Source: DASPJQ01 sp035299065
Lineage (GTDB): Bacteria > Bacteroidota > Bacteroidia > Flavobacteriales_D > UBA2798
Length of the DNA: 15,215 nt
NCBI GenBank assembly: GCA_035299065.1
Contig: DATGXI010000097.1
Location: 1 to 15,215 of the forward strand
Reading direction: 5' to 3'
Shown here one piece after another: positions 6,499-13,434 of the stretch. Below the pieces are notes generated by a model that was not told the DNA's origin, did not search any database, and saw nothing but the letters and a program-made list of their open reading frames with translations. Each line of letters begins with the position of its first letter. The stretch's first letter is position 1. The position numbers were made by a program, and so were the translations under genes.

Positions 6499-6512
6499 AA
6501 ACAGCGTATAAA

Positions 6513-7241
6513 ATGATAATAAGTGCAAAGTCAATAATTAAACCCATTACCGAATCATGCCTTGCTGTTTATCACAAAAAGGGAGTTGATGCATTGGTAA
6601 AAACCATTTATACCGAATTACTCACCCCAAAAATACGTTTTCCCCTTCTTGAATACGCCACGCACTTGTTGTGTGACGAAATTCCGCAAAAGCAACAGCT
6701 TATTGCCTGCCAACAATTAATTCAATACCGCACCATTGGCGGCAATGTAATGGCAGGTATTGTGCTCCAAAAATATGCTGAAAAGAACCTGCGCCATGCG
6801 TTTTCACTGGCCATTGAATATATTTTAGTTGGAAACGAATGGTATTGCTGCGATATTATTGCTGAACGCGTAATGGGCGCAGCGCTTCTTAAGGAACCTG
6901 AAAACACAATTGCACTCTTAAAAAAATTGGCTAAACACAAAGCTGATTTTGCCGTGCGCAGCATTGGCGTGGCCACGCATTATGCCGTTAAAAAGGGGCT
7001 TAAAAAAATTCATGTTGAAGAAATGTTTAACCTGCTTTTGTTATTGGCAAATGCATCAGAATTTCATACCAAAACCGGTATTGGCTGGGGAGCAAAAACC
7101 TGCGCCAAATTTCACCCCGATATTATAAAAAAATACCGCGATGAGATAAATGACGAGGAAAAAACCAAACAATGGTTTCGTACAAAAGTGAATATTGGCC
7201 TTGGACGAACGTACAAATACGCTGCCAGGTATACCGGTTAA
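6513..7241 (+). CDS. AlkD-like DNA alkylation repair (HEAT-repeat) protein
   Basis: A 242-residue all-helical protein matching the DNA alkylation repair (AlkC/AlkD) fold. Members remove alkylated bases such as 3-methyladenine or 7-methylguanine by hydrolysing the glycosidic bond while a row of HEAT-like repeats holds the DNA. Residues corresponding to the AlkD catalytic set can be picked out by eye: W110 and D114 (W-x3-D), R149 in FAVRS, and W192 in TGIGWGAKTCAKF. They resemble W109, D113, R148 and W187 of Bacillus cereus AlkD in order and spacing. The block F-H-T-K-T-G-I-G-W matches the family's F-x-x-K-x-I-G-W signature well. It is cytosolic, with no signal. The start MIISAKSIIKPITE lies 14 bases after the heptamer array. 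The radical SAM gene follows after 47 bp on the same strand, suggesting co-expression. Divergence from classical AlkD is considerable, so the substrate is uncertain. Confidence 0.78.
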   Translation: MIISAKSIIKPITESCLAVYHKKGVDALVKTIYTELLTPKIRFPLLEYATHLLCDEIPQKQQLIACQQLIQYRTIGGNVMAGIVLQKYAEKNLRHAFSLAIEYILVGNEWYCCDIIAERVMGAALLKEPENTIALLKKLAKHKADFAVRSIGVATHYAVKKGLKKIHVEEMFNLLLLLANASEFHTKTGIGWGAKTCAKFHPDIIKKYRDEINDEEKTKQWFRTKVNIGLGRTYKYAARYTG

Positions 7242-7255
7242 TAGTTGAAGCCCCC

Positions 7256-7297
7256 GAATTAAGAATCAGGAATTATGAATAAGGAATAATGAATTTA
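7256..7297. repeat. Array of six 7-base units running through a start codon
   Basis: Six heptamers of the form GAATnnn follow each other in phase: GAATTAA, GAATCAG, GAATTAT, GAATAAG, GAATAAT and GAATTTA. The G of the sixth unit at 7291 is the third base of the ATG of the radical SAM gene, so the array supplies the start codon and the second codon of that gene. It fills most of the 47-bp gap after the AlkD-like gene. Confidence 0.8.
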
Positions 7298-8173
7298 ATA
7301 ACCGCTAAGAGCATACTGAACAAAAAAAAGAAAACCGATTCCTGGTTTCTTGACGACTATACCATCAATGGTTACAGCGGCTGTTCCTTCAATTGCCTGT
7401 ACTGTTACATTCGCGGCAGTAAATACGGCATAAACATGGCCCAAAAAGTTTCTGTCAAAGAAAACGCATTGGTCCTGCTTGAAAAACAACTGCATAATCG
7501 CGCAAAAAAAAGAGAGCACGGGGTCATTGTGCTTTCAAGCGCCACCGACCCTTATTTACAATTTGAAAAACAAGAACAGCTTACACGCGGTATGCTTGAA
7601 CTTATTCTTAAGTACAAATTCCCGGTGCACATGATCACGAAAAGCGATTTGATTTTGCGCGACATGGACCTGCTCGAAAAAATACAACACGAAGCCATTA
7701 TTCCCCCGCACCTGCCGAAACTAAAAACAGGCACCATCATTTCATTTTCGTTCACCTCGTGTGACGATGCTGTTTGCAAAATTTTTGAACCCGGTGCAAC
7801 GCCTCCGTCAGTACGGCTAAACACAGCACAAACACTGGTGCAAAACAATTTCCTGGTTGGCGTAAGCATGATGCCTTTGTTGCCCTACATAAGTGACACC
7901 ACGGTTAGTTTAAACCAAATGTTTGATGAGTTTAAACGCGTTGGTGTAAAATATATTTTACCTGCCACCCTTACGCTGTTTGGCCAAACCAATGCTGAAA
8001 GCCGCCCACTTGTGTTCAGGGCAATTAAAAAACATTATGCCGGTTTATTTCCAAAATATGAAAAGTTATTGGGCCATAACGACTATTTACCCCCGTACTA
8101 CCACAACGCTTTCATGGCCAAAATGAAGGAAATGAGCCATCAGTATGCAATACCCCTGCAAATTCTACCCTAA
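7289..8173 (+). CDS. Radical SAM protein of the spore photoproduct lyase-like (SplB / Rv2578c-type) group
   Basis: A 294-residue radical SAM enzyme. The 4Fe-4S motif is GCSFNCLYC with C32, C36 and C39 (C-x3-C-x2-C), followed by YIRGSKYG, which is typical of this group. Next come SSATDPYLQFEKQ and LTRGMLELI, then ITKSDLILRDMDLL, and a later FEPGATPPSVR block with VGVSMMPLLPYISD. All are characteristic of COG1533 proteins. These resemble spore photoproduct lyase, which repairs a thymine dimer, but occur widely in bacteria that do not sporulate, where the reaction is unknown. The length is normal for the short form. The start codon lies inside a heptamer repeat; MNLITAKSIL fits the family's usual I-x-A-K-S-I-L beginning, so the start is credible. 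The adjacent AlkD-like gene supports, but does not prove, a nucleic-acid role. No terminator hairpin is seen after the stop. Confidence 0.9.
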   Translation: MNLITAKSILNKKKKTDSWFLDDYTINGYSGCSFNCLYCYIRGSKYGINMAQKVSVKENALVLLEKQLHNRAKKREHGVIVLSSATDPYLQFEKQEQLTRGMLELILKYKFPVHMITKSDLILRDMDLLEKIQHEAIIPPHLPKLKTGTIISFSFTSCDDAVCKIFEPGATPPSVRLNTAQTLVQNNFLVGVSMMPLLPYISDTTVSLNQMFDEFKRVGVKYILPATLTLFGQTNAESRPLVFRAIKKHYAGLFPKYEKLLGHNDYLPPYYHNAFMAKMKEMSHQYAIPLQILP

Positions 8174-8186
8174 AACGTTTTTTTCA

Positions 8187-8194
8187 TATATTTG
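8187..8194 (+). promoter_or_regulatory. Putative -7 box TATATTTG of the Sel1/TPR gene
   Basis: TATATTTG is a full match to the Bacteroidota TAnnTTTG consensus, 17 bases before the ATG at 8212, in the 38-bp gap after the radical SAM gene. No TTG was found at the -33 distance. Confidence 0.45.
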
Positions 8195-8211
8195 AGCTTA
8201 TTCAAGTTGGT

Positions 8212-10545
8212 ATGAAAATTATTTTTGCCTGTATTGCCTTTGTCCTGTCGTATACACATGTTTGCTCACAGGATATTTCCCTTAAAGAATCACGTGAACT
8301 TTACGAACTGGGCAAAAAATCAGTTGAGTCGGGTGACTATATAAATGCCTACCGGTACGCCATCAACGCAGTGAAAGGAAAATATCCGGATGCATACTAT
8401 TTACTTGGCTATTGTTACGAATATGGTTTGGGTACTGAAAAAAACGAAAAAGAATCGTTTAACTGTTACCTGGCAAGTGCCAATTCAAAAGAAGGAAAAT
8501 TTGCCGGTGCACAATACATGATTGCGAAATATTATTTCCTGGGATTTGGATGCGAAAAAAATGAAAATCTTTCGTGGGAATGGATACTTAAGTCATCTGA
8601 AAATGGTGAGGGTGCCGCTGATTTTTTTATGGCACAGGCTTATTTTTCAGGAACAAGCTATGCTCAAAAAAATCTTGACCTAGCAATCAAATGCTGCTTA
8701 AGAGGTGCTGAACGCGGTCACGATGAATCACAGCACAACATGGGTGTATTGTACCAGGATGGTGTTTACATGCGCAGGAACATGGATGAATCCATTAAAT
8801 GGTTTACCAAAGCTGCTGAACAAAATTATGTTTTATCACAATATGCGTTGGGACTTATTTTTGCTGACGGTGTTTATGTTGACCAGGATTTACCAATGGC
8901 ATTTACCTGGTTTGAACGTGCAGCCGAAAGAGGCCATGCCGACTCACAATATAAACTAGGCATTATTTACATGATGGGCTACAGCACAACGCCTGACAAT
9001 GAAAAGGCGCAGGCCTGGCTTACCAAAGCTGCCCAACAGGGCCACGAAAAAGCTGCTGACGTACTGAATTCACTGGAAAAAGAACGCGTTACCAAACTTG
9101 ATACCGCCCAATTTCACGGGTTAAAAAAGAAACTTGAAAAAAAAGACATTGAACACATTAAAAAAAACCTCAGGTTCCAGTTTGATCTGAGCGTTGATGT
9201 GATGGCTACATTGGGATATGAAGACCTGATGGATCCAACCAAACTAACACCGGAAGTAATCCCCTCAAAAACCACACTTGAAAAATACAAAAAAGAAGCG
9301 GCTAAAAACCCAGGAGACTATGTGGCCTGGATTAACCTGGGAAGTGAGTACATAAGCCTGCATGACCGCAATGAAGGTTTTAAAGCGCTTGACAATTGCA
9401 TTACCATTCTTCAAAAAAAAATACTTGAAAATGATGTTGATTCATTGAGGCAGTACCTGGGAATTGCTTTAACAAAACGTGAAAAATTTCTTGAGGCACT
9501 TGAACAATTCAATGTGTGCCTTGACCACCAACCCAACAACCAGGAACTATTATTTCTTAAGCTTATTGTATACATGTCAATGGGTGACATTGAAAAAATG
9601 ACCGAAATGGCCAACGAACTTATGTTTGATGATCCAAATGATGCCAATGGATATATCATTGAAGGCATGGTAAAAATGTTTAAAACCTTTGGTGGAGGCG
9701 CCTCAAAAGAAGAGGTGTTGAATAAACCTGTTGATGAACTTATGCAACAACAAAAAATACTTGCAGCCATAGAGCGAAATCCTGACAACATTGACCTTAA
9801 AATAGTTTACCATGCCCTTAACCACATTGGCGTTTTATACAGCCTTATTTTGCAGGATTTTTATATTGATAGCGTAAAAATAAGACCCCAGGATATTGAA
9901 AACGTAACCAAACTTGAAAATTTTTACCTTGAGGCATTAACCAATCCGAAGGTAAAAAGTTATTTTGTCATTCATAAATTAATGACTACACTATATTTCA
10001 TGAAACGTGATTATTTAAAAGCGATTGAGCACGGTTACAAAGCCATTGAAATTAAAAACAAAGAAATAATGAGCGATAATTCAAACGCTGATATTATTTA
10101 TGAAAATATAGCAGGCATTTATTTACTCCTGAAAGACACATTGAAGTCAGAGCAGATTATTGTTGATAAAATTGCCCAAATCAACAACCCGCTAAGAGCA
10201 GCCAAAGATTATGTTTCGGTTGCCCGCTTCCAGGTTCACCGTGGTGACCTTAAAGGGGCCGAAAAAAACCTGAAAAAAGCAATTGAAATTAATCCTGCCG
10301 AACCCAGTGCGTGGATGGGCTTTACCGTGGTTGCTATTTTAAACAACAACCTTGCAAAAGCTACAGCCGAACTGGCAAAAGCCCCTACGCCTAATGACAA
10401 CGAAGCAAAACGCAAATTCCTTGAAGGGGTAATTGCCATGCTTGGCAACGACTATAAATCTGCCTACAAATCTTTTAAAAACGCGTTGATCATTGATAGG
10501 GAATTTAGTGATGCACAGCTTTACCTTGACACCTATTTTAATTAG
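8212..10545 (+). CDS. Exported Sel1-repeat and TPR protein
   Basis: A 777-residue protein beginning with a signal peptide (MKIIFACIAFVLSYTHVCSQ, probable cleavage after Gln20). Residues 59-285 form about six Sel1-like repeats, recognisable from LGYCYEYGLGT, AKYYFLGFG, MGVLYQDGV, LGLIFADGVYV and LGIIYMMGYS, each paired with A-x2-W-x2-K/R-A-A segments. After a charged linker (about 287-350), TPR-type helical hairpins fill residues 355-777. Good examples are YVAWINLGSEYISLHD, the A-L-E-Q-F-N segment near 434 and the C-terminal AEKNLKKAIEINPAEPSAW. It should therefore be a long alpha-solenoid in the periplasm, acting as a protein-binding scaffold; I see no catalytic motif. No lipobox or secretion-sorting tail is evident. 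Its own -7 box (8187-8194) suggests independent expression. The family is generic and the partner unknown. Confidence 0.88.
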   Translation: MKIIFACIAFVLSYTHVCSQDISLKESRELYELGKKSVESGDYINAYRYAINAVKGKYPDAYYLLGYCYEYGLGTEKNEKESFNCYLASANSKEGKFAGAQYMIAKYYFLGFGCEKNENLSWEWILKSSENGEGAADFFMAQAYFSGTSYAQKNLDLAIKCCLRGAERGHDESQHNMGVLYQDGVYMRRNMDESIKWFTKAAEQNYVLSQYALGLIFADGVYVDQDLPMAFTWFERAAERGHADSQYKLGIIYMMGYSTTPDNEKAQAWLTKAAQQGHEKAADVLNSLEKERVTKLDTAQFHGLKKKLEKKDIEHIKKNLRFQFDLSVDVMATLGYEDLMDPTKLTPEVIPSKTTLEKYKKEAAKNPGDYVAWINLGSEYISLHDRNEGFKALDNCITILQKKILENDVDSLRQYLGIALTKREKFLEALEQFNVCLDHQPNNQELLFLKLIVYMSMGDIEKMTEMANELMFDDPNDANGYIIEGMVKMFKTFGGGASKEEVLNKPVDELMQQQKILAAIERNPDNIDLKIVYHALNHIGVLYSLILQDFYIDSVKIRPQDIENVTKLENFYLEALTNPKVKSYFVIHKLMTTLYFMKRDYLKAIEHGYKAIEIKNKEIMSDNSNADIIYENIAGIYLLLKDTLKSEQIIVDKIAQINNPLRAAKDYVSVARFQVHRGDLKGAEKNLKKAIEINPAEPSAWMGFTVVAILNNNLAKATAELAKAPTPNDNEAKRKFLEGVIAMLGNDYKSAYKSFKNALIIDREFSDAQLYLDTYFN

Positions 10546-10551
10546 TTATTA

Positions 10552-10568
10552 AAATACGGTTAGTATTT
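10552..10568 (+). terminator. Weak hairpin and T-rich tract after the Sel1/TPR gene
   Basis: AAATAC (10552-10557) and GTATTT (10563-10568) pair around a five-base loop, and ATTTTTTATTT follows. The stem is A/T-rich and only 6 bp, and the T tract overlaps the likely promoter of the malic enzyme gene, so this is tentative. Confidence 0.35.
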
Positions 10569-10587
10569 ATTTTTTATTTAAAAATCA

Positions 10588-10595
10588 TATCTTTA
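10588..10595 (+). promoter_or_regulatory. Putative -7 box TATCTTTA of the malic enzyme gene
   Basis: TATCTTTA lies 26 bases before the ATG at 10622, giving an expected leader of about 20 bases. It is the same octamer as before the DUF2851 and SiaC-family genes. The expected -33 position is A/T-rich with no TTG. Confidence 0.45.
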
Positions 10596-10621
10596 CCTGC
10601 CTGTAAAAAACCCATTTCATT

Positions 10622-12226
10622 ATGAAGGACAATGTAAAATTGCTGCACGATAGTAAAACAAATAAATCCACAGCCTTTACACGTGAGGAGCGAGATACTT
10701 TAGGTCTAAGGGGATTGCTCCCCTACGCTGTGTCTAACCAGCAGGTGCAAATTGGCCGTATCATGGAAAACATGGGCCGCAAAAACAACGACATTGAACG
10801 GTATGTTTTTCTTTCAGCCTTGCAGGAACGCAATGAGCGTCTTTTTTACAAAACCACGATGACCTATGTTGAGGAAATTCTGCCCATTATTTACACGCCC
10901 ACAGTTGGCCAGGCCTGTAAAGAGTTTTCTCATATTTTCAGGCAAACAAAAGGATTTTACATTACCCCTGAAGACAAAGGCCAAATAAAAAAATTATTGG
11001 GCAATTGGCCCGAAGATGACGTGCGCGTTATTGTTGTAACCGATGGGCAGCGCATTTTAGGTTTAGGTGATTTGGGCGCCAATGGCATGGGTATTCCCAT
11101 TGGCAAATTATCACTTTATTCAGCATGTGGCGGCATTCATCCATCACAGTGTTTACCCGTGATGTTTGATTGTGGTACCAATAACCAGGAATTGCTTGAC
11201 GACCCGTTGTATTTGGGTTACCCGCACAAACGCCTTGAGGGCAATGCCTATTTTGACCTGTTTGATGAGTTTGTACAGGCCGTACAGGAAAAATACCCAA
11301 AAGCCCTGATACAATTTGAAGATTTTCTAACGCCTAACGCCTACACGTTGCTCAACAAATACCGCAACCAGGTTTTATGTTTTAATGACGATATTCAGGG
11401 AACAGCAGCCGTTGCCCTTGCCGGTGTATACGCATCGTCACGTATCACGCACCAAAAATTTAAGGACCTTAAAATTATGTTCCTTGGCGCAGGATCGGCC
11501 GCAACAGGTATAGCTGACTTAATGGTAAACGCATTTATGGCAGAGGGCCTAACCGAAAAAGAAGCATACCAACGCTTATGGTTTGTTGACGTAAATGGGC
11601 TTATTGTCAAATCGCGCACCGACTTAATGGACCATAATCGCCCATACGCGCACGATTACGCACAAGTTAATTTTATGCAGGCCGTTACTGAAATAATGCC
11701 AAACGTATTGATTGGTGCATCTGGTGCACCTGGTACTTTTACCCGTGAAATTATTGAGTACATGAGCGCCATCAATTCAAATCCCGTAATTTTTGCCTTA
11801 TCAAATCCAACTTCAAAAGCTGAATGTACAGCTGAGCAGGCCTATACCTGGAGCCGTGGCACAGCCGTTTTTGCAAGTGGCAGCCCCTTTGACAACGTAA
11901 ATTACAAAGGCAAAATTTTTGATCCCGGCCAGGGCAACAACGCTTATATTTTTCCCGGCTTAGGTTTAGGCGCCTCCATTGCACAAGCCAAATCAATTCC
12001 CGAGGAATTCTTTTTTACCGCAGCAAAAGCGCTTGCCGAGCAGGTAAGCGAAGCTGATATAGCCTCAGGTGCCGTTTATCCTCCACTTAAAAACATTCGC
12101 AACGTGTCTATTCAAATTGCAGTAGCCGTTGCCAACAAAGCCTGGGAAATGGGCCTTGCGCGTGTTGAAAAACCGGTTGACGTAAAAGCCGCAATTGAGG
12201 CATATGTGTATGATCCTACCTATTAA
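10622..12226 (+). CDS. Malic enzyme (oxaloacetate-decarboxylating malate dehydrogenase), large form
   Basis: This enzyme converts L-malate to pyruvate and CO2 with reduction of NAD or NADP, linking the TCA cycle to pyruvate and gluconeogenesis. The 534-residue protein is of the long malic enzyme type (about 535-565 residues, like SfcA/MaeA and eukaryotic enzymes), not the MaeB-phosphotransacetylase fusion. Visible landmarks are YTPTVG with the catalytic Tyr91, VTDGQRILGLGDLGANGMG at 139-157, GKLSLY with catalytic Lys162, and metal ligands Glu233 and Asp234 in FEDF plus Asp257 in FNDDIQGTAAV. The nucleotide-binding GAGSAATG lies at 289-296. All catalytic residues are present. NAD is more likely by resemblance to SfcA-type enzymes, but cofactor choice cannot be settled by eye. 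The start MKDNVKLLHD is the first in the frame after the promoter box. A terminator candidate follows at 12237. Confidence 0.94.
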   Translation: MKDNVKLLHDSKTNKSTAFTREERDTLGLRGLLPYAVSNQQVQIGRIMENMGRKNNDIERYVFLSALQERNERLFYKTTMTYVEEILPIIYTPTVGQACKEFSHIFRQTKGFYITPEDKGQIKKLLGNWPEDDVRVIVVTDGQRILGLGDLGANGMGIPIGKLSLYSACGGIHPSQCLPVMFDCGTNNQELLDDPLYLGYPHKRLEGNAYFDLFDEFVQAVQEKYPKALIQFEDFLTPNAYTLLNKYRNQVLCFNDDIQGTAAVALAGVYASSRITHQKFKDLKIMFLGAGSAATGIADLMVNAFMAEGLTEKEAYQRLWFVDVNGLIVKSRTDLMDHNRPYAHDYAQVNFMQAVTEIMPNVLIGASGAPGTFTREIIEYMSAINSNPVIFALSNPTSKAECTAEQAYTWSRGTAVFASGSPFDNVNYKGKIFDPGQGNNAYIFPGLGLGASIAQAKSIPEEFFFTAAKALAEQVSEADIASGAVYPPLKNIRNVSIQIAVAVANKAWEMGLARVEKPVDVKAAIEAYVYDPTY

Positions 12227-12236
12227 TGGCAGTAAG

Positions 12237-12275
12237 CGGTTACAGTAAACATCATCACTCGTGTAACCGGCTTTT
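12237..12275 (+). terminator. Probable terminator of the malic enzyme gene
   Basis: CGGTTACA (12237-12244) pairs perfectly with TGTAACCG (12262-12269) around a 17-base loop, followed by GC and four T. It starts about ten bases after the stop codon. The short T run makes it a moderate rather than strong candidate. Confidence 0.55.
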
Positions 12276-12369
12276 CCAAATTCGCTTAAAAAAGTTTAAC
12301 CGGCTATTTTGGCTGCCCCTGCTTTTCTCAAAATCACGTTAGTTCCACACAGGTTAGTCCATGCAAAAG

Positions 12370-12493
12370 CAGGCCGGGTTTTCGGCTGTAGTCCTCCCCT
12401 GAAGTTGAGCGCGCATAACATCACTATTTGAAACAAAAATCACCTAACGCTCATACTTCAGTGTGCGGGCTACCTGCCTCAACCCCTGGCAGG
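12370..12493 (+). ncRNA. Candidate structured RNA or multi-hairpin element
   Basis: Three hairpins follow one another. The first is CAGGCCG/CGGCTG (12370-12376 and 12383-12388, one bulge, loop GGTTTT). The second is CTGAAGTTGAGCG (12399-12411) with CGCTCATACTTCAG (12448-12461), 13 pairs with one bulged base and a 36-base loop. The third is CCTGCC/GGCAGG (12473-12478 and 12488-12493, nine-base loop), followed by CTTTCT. The last hairpin could end a short transcript. There is no open frame and no resemblance to 6S RNA, RNase P RNA or tmRNA that I can see. The strand is a guess from the position of the last hairpin. Confidence 0.35.
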
Positions 12494-12670
12494 CTTTCTA
12501 AAATAAAAACACGTAACCCCCTGTTCCATCAAAATCAAACAATCTTAACTGTTTTTATTTTTTTTATGATTTGCATATATGCATAAAATAAACCTGCACG
12601 CACACTTAATAGTGTTCTGAAACAAAACACACCTCATTGGGGTATCTTCTCCTACCTAAATAACATAACC

Positions 12671-13423
12671 ATGCTTAAGTACATTAACCGCGCAGCGGTA
12701 CTGGCAATACTTTGCCTTATTGCAAGCAACTGCGTACAACCCGGCCGCAGTGAAAAAGAAACATCAGGACGCATTGATCCGCCCTGCGTATTCTCCATCC
12801 CTCAAAAAGAAATATTGACGTACAAAGGAATTGATTCCGTGCTCAACCTGTTTGAAAAAGTAACCTTTAAAAACCTAGACACATCCTATAAAAACTACAG
12901 TGATCCTGATCAAAAATTTGTGAAAAAACTAGCCACATCAACCTATTACGTTGTACAGGGCGAACAGGTTTTTTTACCTCTTGTTGGCAAGTACCGGGTA
13001 AAGGATTTTATTGTGCCTGACAAATACTATCAAAAAAACATGAAAAACCTGTGCAGCAATAATAAACAATACTTTTTGACTGATAAAAAAATACTGTACA
13101 TGATGCTTGATTTAATTAAATTGCTGGATAAAAAAGGTTATAACAAATATGGGTTTGACATTCGCGTTGGCCACCGGCACCCTTACTGGAACAAAAAAGT
13201 ATGGAGCGGTGCACGGTTTAGCCAGCACATTTACGGTAAGGCGGTTGATATAAAAATACGAGATATTAATAAGGACAGGCGTGAAACACAAAAGGACAAA
13301 AAAATTGTGCTGGACCTGCTGGAGAAAATAGTGAACAATAAAGGCGGCATTGGCAAGTACCCAAAAACCATGAATGTACATTTTGATTCAAGAGGATTTA
13401 AAGCCAGGTGGGACCATCAATAA
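12671..13423 (+). CDS. Probable lipoprotein with an M15-type (D-Ala-D-Ala carboxypeptidase-like) domain
   Basis: A 250-residue exported protein. The N-terminus has a short basic start, a hydrophobic core (AVLAILCLIAS) and Cys21 in ASNC, a possible but non-ideal lipobox because Asn precedes the Cys. The C-terminal half carries the zinc peptidase signature S-x-H-x2-G-x-A-x-D at 184-193 (His186 and Asp193). A preceding GHRHPYWN at 167-174 corresponds to the substrate-side S-x-Y-R-S-P-x-x-N block. A third ligand candidate is His237 in VHFDSRGFKARW, reached through GGIGKYP at 225-231. This is the M15_3/DUF882-like arrangement, in which no separate E-x-x-H is seen. The likely role is trimming of cell-wall peptide stems. 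Residues 40-130 match no family I know. It is convergent with the terC gene, 11 bp from stop to stop. The true start is supported by the signal sequence. Confidence 0.82.
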   Translation: MLKYINRAAVLAILCLIASNCVQPGRSEKETSGRIDPPCVFSIPQKEILTYKGIDSVLNLFEKVTFKNLDTSYKNYSDPDQKFVKKLATSTYYVVQGEQVFLPLVGKYRVKDFIVPDKYYQKNMKNLCSNNKQYFLTDKKILYMMLDLIKLLDKKGYNKYGFDIRVGHRHPYWNKKVWSGARFSQHIYGKAVDIKIRDINKDRRETQKDKKIVLDLLEKIVNNKGGIGKYPKTMNVHFDSRGFKARWDHQ

Positions 13424-13434
13424 CTCAAGCTGGT

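Larger units (their letters stand above)
6128..6512. other. Gene-free region of 385 bp with palindromes and heptamer-period repeats
   Basis: No convincing gene is present. From left to right it holds the SiaC-2 promoter box (6132-6139), a palindrome (6183-6197) and a weak heptamer-period A/T run (6250-6270, units AAAAGTT, AAGATTT and AAAATTT). It then holds a short GC-rich hairpin CGCGT/ACGCG (6311-6315 and 6319-6323), a second TATCTTTA on the minus strand (6329-6336) and the heptamer array 6443-6498. A minus-strand frame at 6269-6475 is composed largely of these repeats and is not taken as a gene. Confidence 0.6.
12227..12670. other. Gene-free region of 444 bp with a series of hairpins
   Basis: No gene was found. 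It begins with the malic enzyme terminator candidate (12237-12275). It continues with three closely spaced foldable segments between 12370 and 12493. It ends with an A/T-rich stretch, the 12-bp palindrome TGCATATATGCA (12572-12583), and a pair of competing small hairpins (ACACT 12602-12606, AGTGT 12611-12615, AACAC downstream) before the peptidase gene. No clear TAnnTTTG box was found for the peptidase gene; TATCTTCT near 12642 is the nearest. Confidence 0.6.

Noticed and set aside
7289..8173. True spore photoproduct lyase
   Set aside because: Nothing in the window suggests a spore former, and the group contains many non-spore homologues. Only the broad family can be supported.
10622..12226. 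MaeB-type malic enzyme with a phosphotransacetylase tail
   Set aside because: The protein ends at 534 residues right after the malic enzyme core, with motifs of the long SfcA-like type.
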